Shown piece by piece: positions 34,657 through 43,110 of a stretch of 64,000 nucleotides of DNA. A program made the position numbers and the translations under genes. Source of the DNA: Streptomyces parvus (GTDB lineage: Bacteria; Actinomycetota; Actinomycetes; Streptomycetales; Streptomycetaceae); the NCBI RefSeq assembly GCF_014648875.1, contig NZ_BMRY01000003.1, positions 558,001 through 622,000 of the forward strand, given 5' to 3'. The notes under the pieces are model-generated. The model was not told the origin of the DNA, did no database searches, and was given only the letters and a program-made list of their open reading frames with translations. Each line of letters opens with the position of its first letter. Position 1 is the stretch's first letter.

Positions 34657-35402
34657 GCCTGCAACTGGACCGCGTCACGTTTCGCCACCGCCGCTGGGAA
34701 CGCCCGGTGCTCTCCGGCTTCAGCTACGACGTCCCCGACGAGGGCCTGACGATCCTGCTCGGCCCCAACGGGGCGGGCAAGTCGACCACGATGTCCCTCC
34801 TGGCCGGCACGGTGGCACCCGGGGCGGGCAAGGTCCGGCTCAAGGGCTCCGGCCTCACCTCCGCCGCACGTGAGTACCGCCGCAACGTGGCGTGGCTGCC
34901 GCAGAAGGTGCCGACGTCACGGCAGCTGACCGCCCGTGAGTACGTGGCGTACGTGGCCTGGCTGAAGGGCGAGGACCGTACCGGGGCGTGGGAACGCGCG
35001 GGCACGGCCCTCGGACAGGTGGGCCTCGCCGAGGAGAGCGGCCGGAAGACGGCCAGACTCTCCGGCGGCCAGCTCCGCCGGGTCGGCATCGCCTGCGCCC
35101 TCGCCCACGACGCGCGGGTGATCCTCCTCGACGAGCCCACCGCCGGCCTCGACCCGCACCAGCGGACCGTGTTCCGTGACGTCCTGCGGAAGGTCACCGA
35201 ACGGATCCCGGTGCTGATGTCCACCCACGACATCGCCGACCTGGCGGACGAGGCGAACACCGTCTCCCTCATGAACGGCGGCCGCATACTCCACCACGGA
35301 GCGACCGCGACCTTCCTGGAGCACGCACGGACCGACGCCGCCCCCGGCCGGCAGGCCGAGTCCGCCTACTCCGTCCTCATGGGGCTCGAGGGCGCCGAGT
35401 AG
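34653..35402 (+). CDS. ABC transporter ATP-binding protein
   Basis: 249 residues. Walker A GPNGAGKST, Q-loop in VAWLPQKVP, signature LSGGQLRRVG, Walker B VILLDEPTAGLD and switch His in MSTHDIADL are all present. It resembles the CcmA/ABC-2 exporter class. It is the third gene of a coupled set with two membrane proteins and would power export of an unknown substrate. Confidence 0.94.
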   Translation: MSLQLDRVTFRHRRWERPVLSGFSYDVPDEGLTILLGPNGAGKSTTMSLLAGTVAPGAGKVRLKGSGLTSAAREYRRNVAWLPQKVPTSRQLTAREYVAYVAWLKGEDRTGAWERAGTALGQVGLAEESGRKTARLSGGQLRRVGIACALAHDARVILLDEPTAGLDPHQRTVFRDVLRKVTERIPVLMSTHDIADLADEANTVSLMNGGRILHHGATATFLEHARTDAAPGRQAESAYSVLMGLEGAE

Positions 35403-35454
35403 CCCGCGAATAACCACTCGCGCCCCCGCCAGGACCGTCGGTAGCTTCCCGGGC

Positions 35455-36288
35455 ATGTACTCCCCGACTCCGGACGACTGGCACGAGACCAACCGCGCGC
35501 GCTGGGACGAACGCGTGCCGATCCACGTGGCGAGCGACTTCTACGAGCTGGACGCGTTCCTGGCGGGCAAGGACGTGCTGCGCGCCTTCGAGCTGGCCGA
35601 GGTCGGTGACGTCACCGGCAAGACCCTGCTGCACCTCCAGTGCCACTTCGGCCAGGACACCCTGTCCTGGGCCCGGCACGGCGCCGCGCAGGTCGTGGGC
35701 CTCGACTTCTCCGAGCCCGCCGTCGAGACCGCCCGGAGCCTGGCCGGTTCGCTGGGTCTCGGCCCGGACCGGGCGGCGTTCGTCGTGGCCGACGTGTACG
35801 ACGCCCCGGCCGCCGTCCCCGACTCCGCGTACGACATCGTCTACACGGGCATCGGCGCGCTCGGCTGGCTGCCCGACATCGACCGCTGGGCCGAGACCGC
35901 GGCGTCACTGGTCGCGCCCGGCGGGTTCCTCTACCTGGCGGAGTTCCACCCGCTGACCGACTCGATGGACACGACCGGTTCGGTGGTCACCGACGACTAC
36001 TTCAGCCGGGACGCCTGGGTCGACGAGACGCCGGGCACGTACGCCGACCTCGACGCGGCGACCGTGCACAACCGCAGCGTCGAGTGGCAGCACCCGGTGG
36101 GCCGGGTGGTGACGGCGCTCGCCGCGGCGGGGCTCCGGATCGAGTTCCTCCACGAGCACGATGTCTCGCTCGTCCAACGGTTCGACACGCTGGAGCGCCA
36201 CGCGGACGGCCACTACCGCTTCGCGGCGGGCCGCCCGAGGATCCCGCTGATGTACTCGATCAAGGCGTCGCGCCCGGCGGAGCGGTAG
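35455..36288 (+). CDS. Class I SAM-dependent methyltransferase
   Basis: 277 residues. The SAM-binding core is at about 60-170: TLLHLQCHFGQDTLSWARHG (motif I with H-F-G-Q-D), VVGLDFSEPAV, FVVADVYDAP and DIVYTGIGALGWLPDI. This belongs to the UbiE-like group with the LQCHFGQD variant of motif I; methyl acceptor unknown. A single gene; 52 bases separate it from the ABC gene. Confidence 0.88.
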   Translation: MYSPTPDDWHETNRARWDERVPIHVASDFYELDAFLAGKDVLRAFELAEVGDVTGKTLLHLQCHFGQDTLSWARHGAAQVVGLDFSEPAVETARSLAGSLGLGPDRAAFVVADVYDAPAAVPDSAYDIVYTGIGALGWLPDIDRWAETAASLVAPGGFLYLAEFHPLTDSMDTTGSVVTDDYFSRDAWVDETPGTYADLDAATVHNRSVEWQHPVGRVVTALAAAGLRIEFLHEHDVSLVQRFDTLERHADGHYRFAAGRPRIPLMYSIKASRPAER

Positions 36289-36363
36289 AGACAACCGCAG
36301 GTGGGAGCGGCACCGCGGGGCTTCTCCGGCCGATTGTCAGTGGTGGGGCCCACACTCTTCTCC

Positions 36364-36807
36364 ATGACCGACAAGAGCGGAAACAGCGTTACGGGGATGA
36401 CGACGACGGCAGCGCTGCGCGGGGCGGTGGAGACGTACTGGGCGGCGGCCGAGGCGCGCGACTGGGGCGCGTTCGGGGCGACCCTCGCCGAGGACGTGGT
36501 GTACGAACTGCCGCAGACGCGCGAGCGGATCCGCGGCAAGGAGCGGTATCTCCGGTTCAACGAGGAGTATCCGGGCGACTGGCACGTCCGGGTCGAGCGG
36601 ATCGTCGCCGACGCCGAGGGCCGGCAGGCCGCGGCCCGGACCGGGTTCACGGTGACGGGGGAGCAGGAGGGCGAGCCGGACGAGGAGTTGGACGCCATCC
36701 ACTTCTTCACGTTCGACGAGGCGGGTCTGATCACCGGGGTGACCGACTTCTGGCCCGAGTCGTACGAGCCTCCGGCCGGCCGGGAGCACCTGGTCGAGCG
36801 CTACTGA
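36364..36807 (+). CDS. SnoaL/NTF2-like protein
   Basis: 147 residues from ATG 36364; ATG 36397 is a possible alternative. The NTF2-like fold is seen from AALRGAVETYWAAAEARDWG, LAEDVVYELPQTRERIRGKE, and IHFFTFDEAGLITGVTDFWPE. Members act as small-molecule isomerases or binding proteins. Here there is no clue to a substrate. A strong hairpin follows the stop. Confidence 0.85.
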   Translation: MTDKSGNSVTGMTTTAALRGAVETYWAAAEARDWGAFGATLAEDVVYELPQTRERIRGKERYLRFNEEYPGDWHVRVERIVADAEGRQAAARTGFTVTGEQEGEPDEELDAIHFFTFDEAGLITGVTDFWPESYEPPAGREHLVERY

Positions 36808-36808
36808 G

Positions 36809-36847
36809 AACGGCGGTCCACCGGTCGCCCGGTGAACCGCCGTTTCC
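36809..36847. terminator. Terminator between convergent genes
   Basis: 16-base arms with one mismatch (36809-36824 and 36829-36844) and a TCGC loop, lying between the stop codons of the SnoaL-like gene and the SGNH esterase gene. Likely works both ways. Confidence 0.8.
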
Positions 36848-36857
36848 CCCTGAGGTC

Positions 36858-37664
36858 CTACACCGCCGAGCGGAAGGCGGGCAGGTAGCCGCCCGACTGC
36901 CCTGCGGCCTTGGGGTGGTAGGAGTTGTAGACCGGGAGGGTGACGCTGTGGAGCCAGGCGTCGCCCGAGCACAGCTCGTGTCCGGTGAACTCGTCCACCA
37001 CGCTGGAGAAGGTGAACCCGGCGTCGGCGGACCGCTTGGCGATGACGTCGTTCAGCACGTTCGACGCGTTGTTGATCGCGGCCCGTTCGGCCTCGCTGAG
37101 CCCGGCGATGCAGCTGCCGGACAGCTGGTAGAAGCGGGGGTAGCCGAGGACCACGACCTGGGCCTGCGGGGCGCGGGCCCGGATGCCGTCGTAGAGCGAA
37201 TCCAGGCTGCCGGGAAGAGTGCTGTTCATCTGCCCGACGGCCGCGTCCACGCCGGCGAGACAGGTGGCCTCGCTGCCGAGGACGCAGTCCTGCATGACGT
37301 CGGCGAACCCGACGTCATTGCCTCCGGCGGTGACGCTGACCAGCGACGTGGACGCGCTGAGCACGCCGAGCTGGCTGCTCGCCACGGACGAGGTCGTCGC
37401 CCCCGAGCAGGCGACGAAGTCGAACGAGGCGGGGGAGTTGGCCGCCTGCCACAGGTAGGGGTAGGCGGCGGTGCTGCGCCGGCAGTCGCCGCTGTCGGAG
37501 ATGTAGCTTCCGGCGCCGACGCCCGAGGAGTAGGAGTCGCCGAGCGCGACATAGCCGCCTGCGGCGGCCGAGTCGGCCGCGGAGGCCGGACCGGCGACAC
37601 CGATGGCCGCCACGGCGGCGATCGCGAGAGTGGAGAGAGATGCCCAAATTCTTCGTACTGACAT
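36858..37664 (-). CDS. Secreted SGNH-fold esterase/lipase
   Basis: 268 residues. A Tat/Sec-type signal peptide (MSVRRIWASLSTLAIAAVAA then AGPASAADS) shows export. Block I GDSYSSGVG holds the nucleophile Ser44, GGNDVGF is block III, and SYHPKAAG near the end holds the catalytic His (near 250). Six cysteines suggest three disulfides, as in the Streptomyces SGNH lipase and esterase family. It would hydrolyse esters or lipids outside the cell. Start ATG 37664 with AAGGGCTGG upstream. Confidence 0.92.
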   Translation of the reverse strand: MSVRRIWASLSTLAIAAVAAIGVAGPASAADSAAAGGYVALGDSYSSGVGAGSYISDSGDCRRSTAAYPYLWQAANSPASFDFVACSGATTSSVASSQLGVLSASTSLVSVTAGGNDVGFADVMQDCVLGSEATCLAGVDAAVGQMNSTLPGSLDSLYDGIRARAPQAQVVVLGYPRFYQLSGSCIAGLSEAERAAINNASNVLNDVIAKRSADAGFTFSSVVDEFTGHELCSGDAWLHSVTLPVYNSYHPKAAGQSGGYLPAFRSAV

Positions 37665-38086
37665 GGCTGCCAGCCCTTCGAAGCGTGGGGGGATGTGGGG
37701 ATGGGCAGTTTCTAGCAGCTCTCGGTACCCGTCGGTAATGGCCGTGCGAGAAGTCGTCTGATATGCCCGAATGATCGTTCGGTGGGTCGTGCTCCGCGCG
37801 TAGATAAACCTCAACTCGGTGACGGGGTAGCTAAGTTCGGGGGAATCCCGTGTGCCCCGGCGAACCCTCGTGAGACCGGTGAGTTCATCCGGACGGCTCA
37901 ACGCCGGGCGCGTACGGGGGTGCTGAGGTTCAGCCTCCGGAGTACGGTCGGTCTCCGGGTAACCCGGCTCGCCGGGCGGGGAGCTGGATCGGCCCGGGCG
38001 CTCCTGGGAAACTCGCGTGCCCGCGGACGGAGCCGACCTCCGGCCGGCGGGGGGCGCGCGACGACGTACGACGACGGGACACGACC
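37665..38086. other. 422-base divergent intergenic region
   Basis: Holds the promoters of the SGNH esterase and of the DUF899 gene. No gene is convincing. It contains an imperfect palindrome CGAATGATCGTTCG near 37768-37781 and an AT-richer stretch around 37795-37815. I see no other structure. Confidence 0.45.
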
Positions 38087-38854
38087 GTGACCGAGCACGA
38101 CAGCAGCACGCCGGACCCCGACCGCGCACCGGCCCGGCCGCCGGTGGCCGACCGTGCCGCCTTCGAGGCCGAACTGGGCGCCTTGCGGCTCCGCGAGAAG
38201 GCACACACCAGAGAGGGCGACGCGATCGCGGCGGCCCGCCGCCGACTGCCGATGGTCGAGGTGGACGCCGGCCTCGAACTCACCGGCCCGGACGGCCCGG
38301 TGACCCTGCTCGACGCGTTCGAAGGACGCCGGCAGCTGATCGCGTACTACTTCATGTGGCACGACGGCCACGAGTCGGCCGACCAGTGCGAGGGCTGCAC
38401 CTGGGTCACCAACCAGGTGCGGGAGCTGGAGTTCCTGCACTCCCGCGACATCACCTACGCGGTCTTCTGCCAGGGCCCGTACGAGGAGAGCCGTCGCTAC
38501 CGGGACTTCATGGGCTGGGAGATGCCCTGGTACTCCGCACTCCCGTCGAACGACGAGCTGCTGACCGGACGCCAGGTCGGCAGCATGCACATCGTCTGCT
38601 ACCTGCGCGAGGGCGACCGGGTCTACGAGACGTACTGGACGACGCTGCGCGGGGTGGAGGTGATGGACTACGACTACGCCCTGATGGACCTGACCGTGTA
38701 CGGCCGCCAGGAACTCTGGGAGGACTCGCCCTCCGGCTGGCCGCAGACCATGGACGCGCCCCCGGAGCACCCCATGCGCACCAACGGCCGCCCGATTCCG
38801 CAGTGGTCGCGCATCGAGGCGGGCCGCTCGGACGACCTGACGCCCGGCTCCTGA
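38087..38854 (+). CDS. DUF899 (thioredoxin-like) protein
   Basis: 255 residues from GTG 38087. The family pattern is clear: LIAYYFMWHDGHESADQCEG, CTWVTNQV, and YWTTLRGVEVMDYDYALMDL. DUF899 proteins have a thioredoxin-like fold but no CxxC here in the usual place (C-E-G-C is present in DQCEGCTW). Function is unknown; in Streptomyces they often sit among stress or secondary metabolism genes. A single gene. Confidence 0.85.
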   Translation: MTEHDSSTPDPDRAPARPPVADRAAFEAELGALRLREKAHTREGDAIAAARRRLPMVEVDAGLELTGPDGPVTLLDAFEGRRQLIAYYFMWHDGHESADQCEGCTWVTNQVRELEFLHSRDITYAVFCQGPYEESRRYRDFMGWEMPWYSALPSNDELLTGRQVGSMHIVCYLREGDRVYETYWTTLRGVEVMDYDYALMDLTVYGRQELWEDSPSGWPQTMDAPPEHPMRTNGRPIPQWSRIEAGRSDDLTPGS

Positions 38855-38900
38855 AGAGGCGGCCTGCTGACGCCGGCTCACCTCGCCGTAGTCTCGTGCC

Positions 38901-39467
38901 ATGCCCCCGGCCGATGACACGACGTACGAGATCCGCACCGCCACCCCCGAGGACACCGGGCTGGTCGAAGCGCTGGACGGTTCTTTCACCACGGCCACGG
39001 TCTTCCGGGTGGAGATGGCCGAGAACGGCTTCACTCTGCGGGAGACCTCGGTGGACCCGCCGCTGACCAAGGTGTTCCCGGAGGACGAGGACGACGATGA
39101 GGCCGAGGAGGACGGGGCGAAGGAGGGGAACCCCACCTTCCTTGCCGTAGCCCCCGACGGCTCCCTGGCAGGCTTCGTCTCGGTCACGTACGCACGGTGG
39201 AACCGCCGCCTCACGATCGAGGACATCGAGGTCGCCCCCGGGCACCGGGGCCGAGGCGTCGGCAGGGCGCTGATGTCCCGGGCGGAGGAGTTCGCCCGGG
39301 AGCGCGGCGCGGGCCACATCTGGCTGGAGGTCACCAACATCAACGCCCCCGCGATCCACGCGTACCGCCGGATGGGCTTCTCGCTCTGCGGCCTGGACAC
39401 CTCGCTCTACGAGTTCACGGCCTCGGCGGGCGAGTACGCGCTCTACCTGAGCAAGCCCTGCCGCTGA
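38901..39467 (+). CDS. GNAT-family N-acetyltransferase
   Basis: 188 residues. The acetyl-CoA pyrophosphate loop is VAPGHRGRGVGRALMSRAEE, followed by WLEVTNINAPAIHAYRRMGF. An acidic loop with EDEDDDEAEEDGAKE lies near residue 55-75, unusual for the family and probably flexible. Resembles streptothricin/aminoglycoside-type or ribosomal acetyltransferases in general form, but substrate unknown. Confidence 0.9.
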   Translation: MPPADDTTYEIRTATPEDTGLVEALDGSFTTATVFRVEMAENGFTLRETSVDPPLTKVFPEDEDDDEAEEDGAKEGNPTFLAVAPDGSLAGFVSVTYARWNRRLTIEDIEVAPGHRGRGVGRALMSRAEEFARERGAGHIWLEVTNINAPAIHAYRRMGFSLCGLDTSLYEFTASAGEYALYLSKPCR

Positions 39468-39745
39468 GGCGGCCCTGCGCGGCCGGATGCGGGGCCTGCC
39501 GGGGCCTCTGCCAGGGTGCCCCTCTCGCACGCGCAACTCCCCCATTGGTCAAAGTTCAAGCATGTGATGTTGGCAAACCGAACCTCTGTGCATAGGTTGC
39601 ACGGGGCAAGAACCACTTGCCGATCAATCAGCCGGGGGTGGGGACGGTGACGTTCATCCTGGAGGAATCCTCGGGTCCGGTCAGTGCGGCCCTCGGTCGG
39701 CGGAGGTCGGCCCCTTCCGCGCGCGTCGACAGAGGCTGACCCGGT
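39468..39745. other. 278-base region with a lower-GC patch
   Basis: No gene seen. The stretch 39535-39640 is clearly poorer in GC than its surroundings and holds short AT-rich pieces (GTTCAAGCATGTGATGTTGG). It lies just left of the membrane gene that leads into the arsenic and island region, and could mark an older junction (inference). Confidence 0.35.
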
Positions 39746-40342
39746 ATGCCACGGCAGCAGAAGCATCCGGCGGTGGACGCGGCCCTCGGCCGTCGTCGGA
39801 CGCGCCTCGGCACTGCCTGGATCGTCGGCCTCCTGGCTCTGCCCTTTGCCGGGCTCGCCGTGTCGACGGTGGTCGGACTGCATCCCGGAGTGCTGCTCGT
39901 CGGCACCGGGTTGGCCGCTCTCGTCGGGTTCGTGCTGATCAGCGAGATGCCCACGGGCCGGAATCGAGGTCAGACCAGCGGCAGTCTGCTGACGGCACGG
40001 ACCCCCACGGGCCTTCGTACCGTCGACCTGGCGCAGATCGAGAGTGTCCTGCTGCTGACGAGCTTTTCCCGAGGCGGAGTCTCGGACCGGATCGTTCTGG
40101 TACGTGACGGCAACGGCGTGCTGCTCGGGCTGAGAGAGCAGACCGACGTTCGGCGCGTACGTCGCGCACTGGACCGGAGAGCGCCGCAGGGTGGTCCGCC
40201 GCGTGTCAGCGGCGCCGCGGCCGCCTACCTGGGCATGACCCGCGACGGAACAGCCCGTCACACGGTGCTGAGCTGGCTGGCCACGGTGCTCGGTATCTGC
40301 TGCTACCTCAGCGCTGTCGCGGTGTTGGCCCGCGCGGTGTAG
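39746..40342 (+). CDS. Membrane protein of unknown function
   Basis: 198 residues. Two helices near the start (TAWIVGLLALPFAGLAVSTVVG and VLLVGTGLAALVGFVLI), a soluble middle part (LRTVDLAQIESVLLLTSFSRG ... DRIVLVRDGNGVLLGLRE) that looks like a PH-like bacterial beta domain, and a final helix (LSWLATVLGICCYLSAVAVL). Start ATG 39746 has no clear ribosome site. It converges on arsC with a 14-base gap. Confidence 0.65.
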   Translation: MPRQQKHPAVDAALGRRRTRLGTAWIVGLLALPFAGLAVSTVVGLHPGVLLVGTGLAALVGFVLISEMPTGRNRGQTSGSLLTARTPTGLRTVDLAQIESVLLLTSFSRGGVSDRIVLVRDGNGVLLGLREQTDVRRVRRALDRRAPQGGPPRVSGAAAAYLGMTRDGTARHTVLSWLATVLGICCYLSAVAVLARAV

Positions 40343-40356
40343 CGAGCGATCCGGCT

Positions 40357-40767
40357 CTACCGCGGGGCGATCCCGGCCAGCAGGGCCTCGACGCGCCGCC
40401 GGATCTCGTCGCGGATCGGACGGACGGCGTCGACACCCTTGCCCGCCGGATCGTCGAGCTGCCAGTCGAGGTACGTCCTGCCGGGGAAGACCGGGCAGGC
40501 GTCACCGCACCCCATGGTGATCACGTAGTCGGAGGCCTGGACGGCCTCGGCGGTGAGGACCCTGGGTGCGGCGGAGGCGATATCGATGCCGACTTCGGCC
40601 ATGGCGGCGACGGCGGCCGGGTTGACCTGGTCGGCAGGCAGGGACCCGGCGGATTGCACGAGGACACGGTCACCGGCGAGATGGGCGAGGAATCCGGCGG
40701 CCATCTGGGAGCGCCCGGCGTTGTGGACGCAGACGAACAGGACCGAGGGCTTGGCGGTGTCAGACAT
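40357..40767 (-). CDS. arsC: Arsenate reductase (low-molecular-weight phosphatase type)
   Basis: 136 residues. The P-loop CVHNAGRSQ (Cys13 to Arg19) and later cysteines in MGCGDACPVFPG match thioredoxin- or mycothiol-coupled ArsC. It reduces arsenate to arsenite. Its start overlaps the ACR3 gene end by 8 bases, so arsR-acr3-arsC is one operon reading leftward. Confidence 0.95.
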   Translation of the reverse strand: MSDTAKPSVLFVCVHNAGRSQMAAGFLAHLAGDRVLVQSAGSLPADQVNPAAVAAMAEVGIDIASAAPRVLTAEAVQASDYVITMGCGDACPVFPGRTYLDWQLDDPAGKGVDAVRPIRDEIRRRVEALLAGIAPR

Positions 40768-41869
40768 GGGCGGGGCCTTCCGGGGCGGCGGCGGGTGACG
40801 CGGCAGAGGCGCCGGGGTCGGGGAAGAAGCGGCGGGCGGCGAGCGCCACGTACACGAGGCCGATGAGGACGGGCACCTCGATGAGGGGGCCGACGACTCC
40901 GGCGAGGGCCTGTCCGCTGGTGGCGCCGAAGGTGGCGATGGAGACCGCGATGGCCAACTCGAAGTTGTTGCCCGCGGCCGTGAACGCGAGCGTCGTCGCC
41001 TTCGGGTAACCCAGCCCGACAGCCTTGCCCAGAGCCATGGACCCGGCCCACATGAGCGCGAAGTACACCAGGAGCGGCAGCGCGATCCGGACGACGTCGA
41101 AGGGCCGGGAAGTGATGGCGTCACCCTGGAGGGCGAAGAGCACGACGATGGTGAAGAGCAGTCCGTACAGGGCGAACGGCCCGATGCGCGGGAGCAGTTT
41201 CGTCTCGTACCAGATGCGGCCTTTCGCTCTCTCGCCGAGCAGGCGGGTCAGAAAGCCGACGGCCAGCGGGACGCCGAGAAAGATCAGAACGCTGCGGGCG
41301 ATCTCCCACACCGACACGTCCAGCACGGTCTGCTCCAGGCCGAGCCACCCCGGCAGTACGGACAGGTAGAACCAGCCGAGCAGGCCGAAGGCGAGGACCT
41401 GGAAGACGGAGTTGAGGGCGACCAGGACGGCGGCGGCCTCGCGGTCACCGCAGGCGAGGTCGTTCCAGATGATGACCATGGCGATGCAGCGGGCGAGCCC
41501 GACGATGATCAGGCCGGTGCGGAACTCCGGCAGGCCCGGCAGGAAGATCCAGGCCAGGGCGAACATCAGCGCCGGTCCGAGCACCCAGTTCAGCACCAGC
41601 GAGGGAACGAGGAGCCGGCGGTCGCCGGTGACGGTGCCCAGGCGGTCGTAGCGGACCTTGGCCAGCACCGGGTACATCATCACGAGCAGCCCGAGAGCGA
41701 TCGGCAGCGAGACGCCGGTGACGGTGACCTTCGCCAGGGCGTCGCCGAGCCCGGGAACGAGCCGCCCCAGACCGAGACCGGCGGCCATGGCCACCAGGAT
41801 CCACACCGCCAGGTAACGGTCCACGAAGGACAGCCGAGCCGCGACGGGAGCGGCGACGTGCCCCCTCAA
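40760..41869 (-). CDS. acr3: Arsenite efflux permease ACR3
   Basis: 369 residues from a TTG start (TTGA overlap with the arsR stop). Ten membrane helices; signature stretches NWVLGPALMFALAWIFL, GLARCIAMVIIWNDLACGD (with the conserved Cys) and TAAGNNFELAIAVSIATFG. Exports arsenite across the membrane. The first residues are LRGHVAAPVAARLSFVDRYLA; a GTG at the FVDRYLA position could also be used. Confidence 0.95.
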   Translation of the reverse strand: MRGHVAAPVAARLSFVDRYLAVWILVAMAAGLGLGRLVPGLGDALAKVTVTGVSLPIALGLLVMMYPVLAKVRYDRLGTVTGDRRLLVPSLVLNWVLGPALMFALAWIFLPGLPEFRTGLIIVGLARCIAMVIIWNDLACGDREAAAVLVALNSVFQVLAFGLLGWFYLSVLPGWLGLEQTVLDVSVWEIARSVLIFLGVPLAVGFLTRLLGERAKGRIWYETKLLPRIGPFALYGLLFTIVVLFALQGDAITSRPFDVVRIALPLLVYFALMWAGSMALGKAVGLGYPKATTLAFTAAGNNFELAIAVSIATFGATSGQALAGVVGPLIEVPVLIGLVYVALAARRFFPDPGASAASPAAAPEGPAHV

Positions 41870-42249
41870 GGCGAGCCCTCCGAGGCGGCGGGCTGTCCGG
41901 GCCGGGTGAGAACCCCGGCGAGCTTGTCGACGGTCCCCGGCAGCAGCCAGTAGTACACCCACGTGCCGCGCCGCTCGCAGTCGATGAGCCCGGCCTGCCG
42001 CAGCAGCTTGAGGTGGTGGGAGATGGTCGGCTGGGACAGATCGAACGCCGGGGTGAGATCACAGACACAGATCTCGCCACCTTCACGCGAAGCGATCATC
42101 GACAGCAGCCGCAGCCGCACGGGGTCGCCGAGCGCCTTGAACACCTTGGCCAGCTCGACGGCCTGCTCCTCGTCGAGAGGCGCGGCCAGCAGGGGGGGGC
42201 AGCAGCCGCTCTCGTCCTGGCCGAGCACGACCAGCTCTTGTTTCGACAT
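41866..42249 (-). CDS. arsR: ArsR-family arsenic-responsive repressor
   Basis: 127 residues. The winged-helix ArsR/SmtB domain is clear: VFKALGDPVRLRLLSMIASR, then ICVCDLTPAFDLSQPTISHH (arsenite-binding cysteines in ICVCDL), then HLKLLRQAGLIDCERRGTWV. An N-terminal CC pair (SGCCPPLL) is also present. It represses its own operon and the divergent arsM through the promoter region at 42256-42287. First gene of arsR-acr3-arsC. Confidence 0.96.
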   Translation of the reverse strand: MSKQELVVLGQDESGCCPPLLAAPLDEEQAVELAKVFKALGDPVRLRLLSMIASREGGEICVCDLTPAFDLSQPTISHHLKLLRQAGLIDCERRGTWVYYWLLPGTVDKLAGVLTRPGQPAASEGSP

Positions 42250-42255
42250 ACGTCT

Positions 42256-42287
42256 ATGTTGACGAACTTCGATACAGGAAGCAAGCT
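42256..42287. promoter_or_regulatory. Overlapping divergent ars promoters with ArsR-like operator
   Basis: Leftward: -35 TTGCTT (complement of 42279-42284), a 17-base spacer, -10 CAACAT (complement of 42256-42261). Rightward: -35 TTGACG (42259-42264), 17-base spacer, -10 CAAGCT (42282-42287). The pseudo-palindrome TTGACGAACTTCGATACA (42259-42276) between them is a fit place for ArsR. The 10-base palindrome GCAAGCTTGC (42281-42290) overlaps the other end. Confidence 0.6.
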
Positions 42288-42339
42288 TGCATAGAGGAAC
42301 GTCAAAACAGCCGGTCCCCATCGCCCCGGAGGCATTGCC

Positions 42340-43110
42340 ATGAGTGACCACTCCACCGACCTGCGCGAGACCGTGCGCGAGCGCTACGCCGCCGCTGCCG
42401 TCCAGGTCACCGAAGGCGGCACGGCCTGTTGCGGCCCGCAGCCCATCGAGGCCGACGCCACCTTCGGCTCGACCCTCTACGCCGCCGACGAACGCGACGC
42501 CCTCCCCGCCGAGGCCGTCGCCGCCTCCCTCGGCTGCGGCAACCCCACCGCGGTCGCCGACCTCCACGAAGGCGATCGGGTCCTCGACCTCGGCTCCGGG
42601 GGCGGCATCGACGTACTCCTCTCCGCCCGCCGCGTCGGCCCCACCGGCAAGGCGTACGGCCTGGACATGACCGAGGAGATGCTGGCCCTGGCCCTGGCCA
42701 ACCAGAAGAAGGCGGGCGCCACGAACGTCGAGTTCCTCAAGGGCACCATCGAGGCGATCCCCCTCCCGGCGAACACCATCGACGTCGTCATCTCGAACTG
42801 CGTCATCAACCTGTCCACCGACAAGCCCGCGGTCTTCGCCGAGATGTTCCGCGTACTGGCCCCCGGCGGCCGCATCGGCATCTCCGACGTCGTGGCCGAC
42901 GACCGGCTCACCCCTGACCAGCGGGCGGAGCGCGGAGACCACATGGGCTGCATCGCCGGCGCGCTGTCCTTCACCGAGTACCGCGAGGGACTGGCGGCCG
43001 CCGGCTTCACGGACATCGAACTCATCCCCACCCACGCGGTGGCCGACGGCATGCACTCGGCCACAGTCCGCGCCACGAAGCTAAGTGCGGCGCGCCGCGA
43101 CAACCACTGA
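42340..43110 (+). CDS. arsM: Arsenite S-adenosylmethionine methyltransferase
   Basis: 256 residues. SAM motif VLDLGSGGGIDVLLSARRVG, and arsenic-binding cysteines at Cys66, Cys154 (ISNCVINLS) and Cys204 (HMGCIAGALS); the 50-residue spacing of the last two fits known ArsM. The double Cys30-Cys31 also matches. It methylates arsenite to volatile or less harmful forms. Divergent from arsR with a shared promoter, thus co-regulated. The 3' end overlaps the converging gene by 30 bases. Confidence 0.95.
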   Translation: MSDHSTDLRETVRERYAAAAVQVTEGGTACCGPQPIEADATFGSTLYAADERDALPAEAVAASLGCGNPTAVADLHEGDRVLDLGSGGGIDVLLSARRVGPTGKAYGLDMTEEMLALALANQKKAGATNVEFLKGTIEAIPLPANTIDVVISNCVINLSTDKPAVFAEMFRVLAPGGRIGISDVVADDRLTPDQRAERGDHMGCIAGALSFTEYREGLAAAGFTDIELIPTHAVADGMHSATVRATKLSAARRDNH

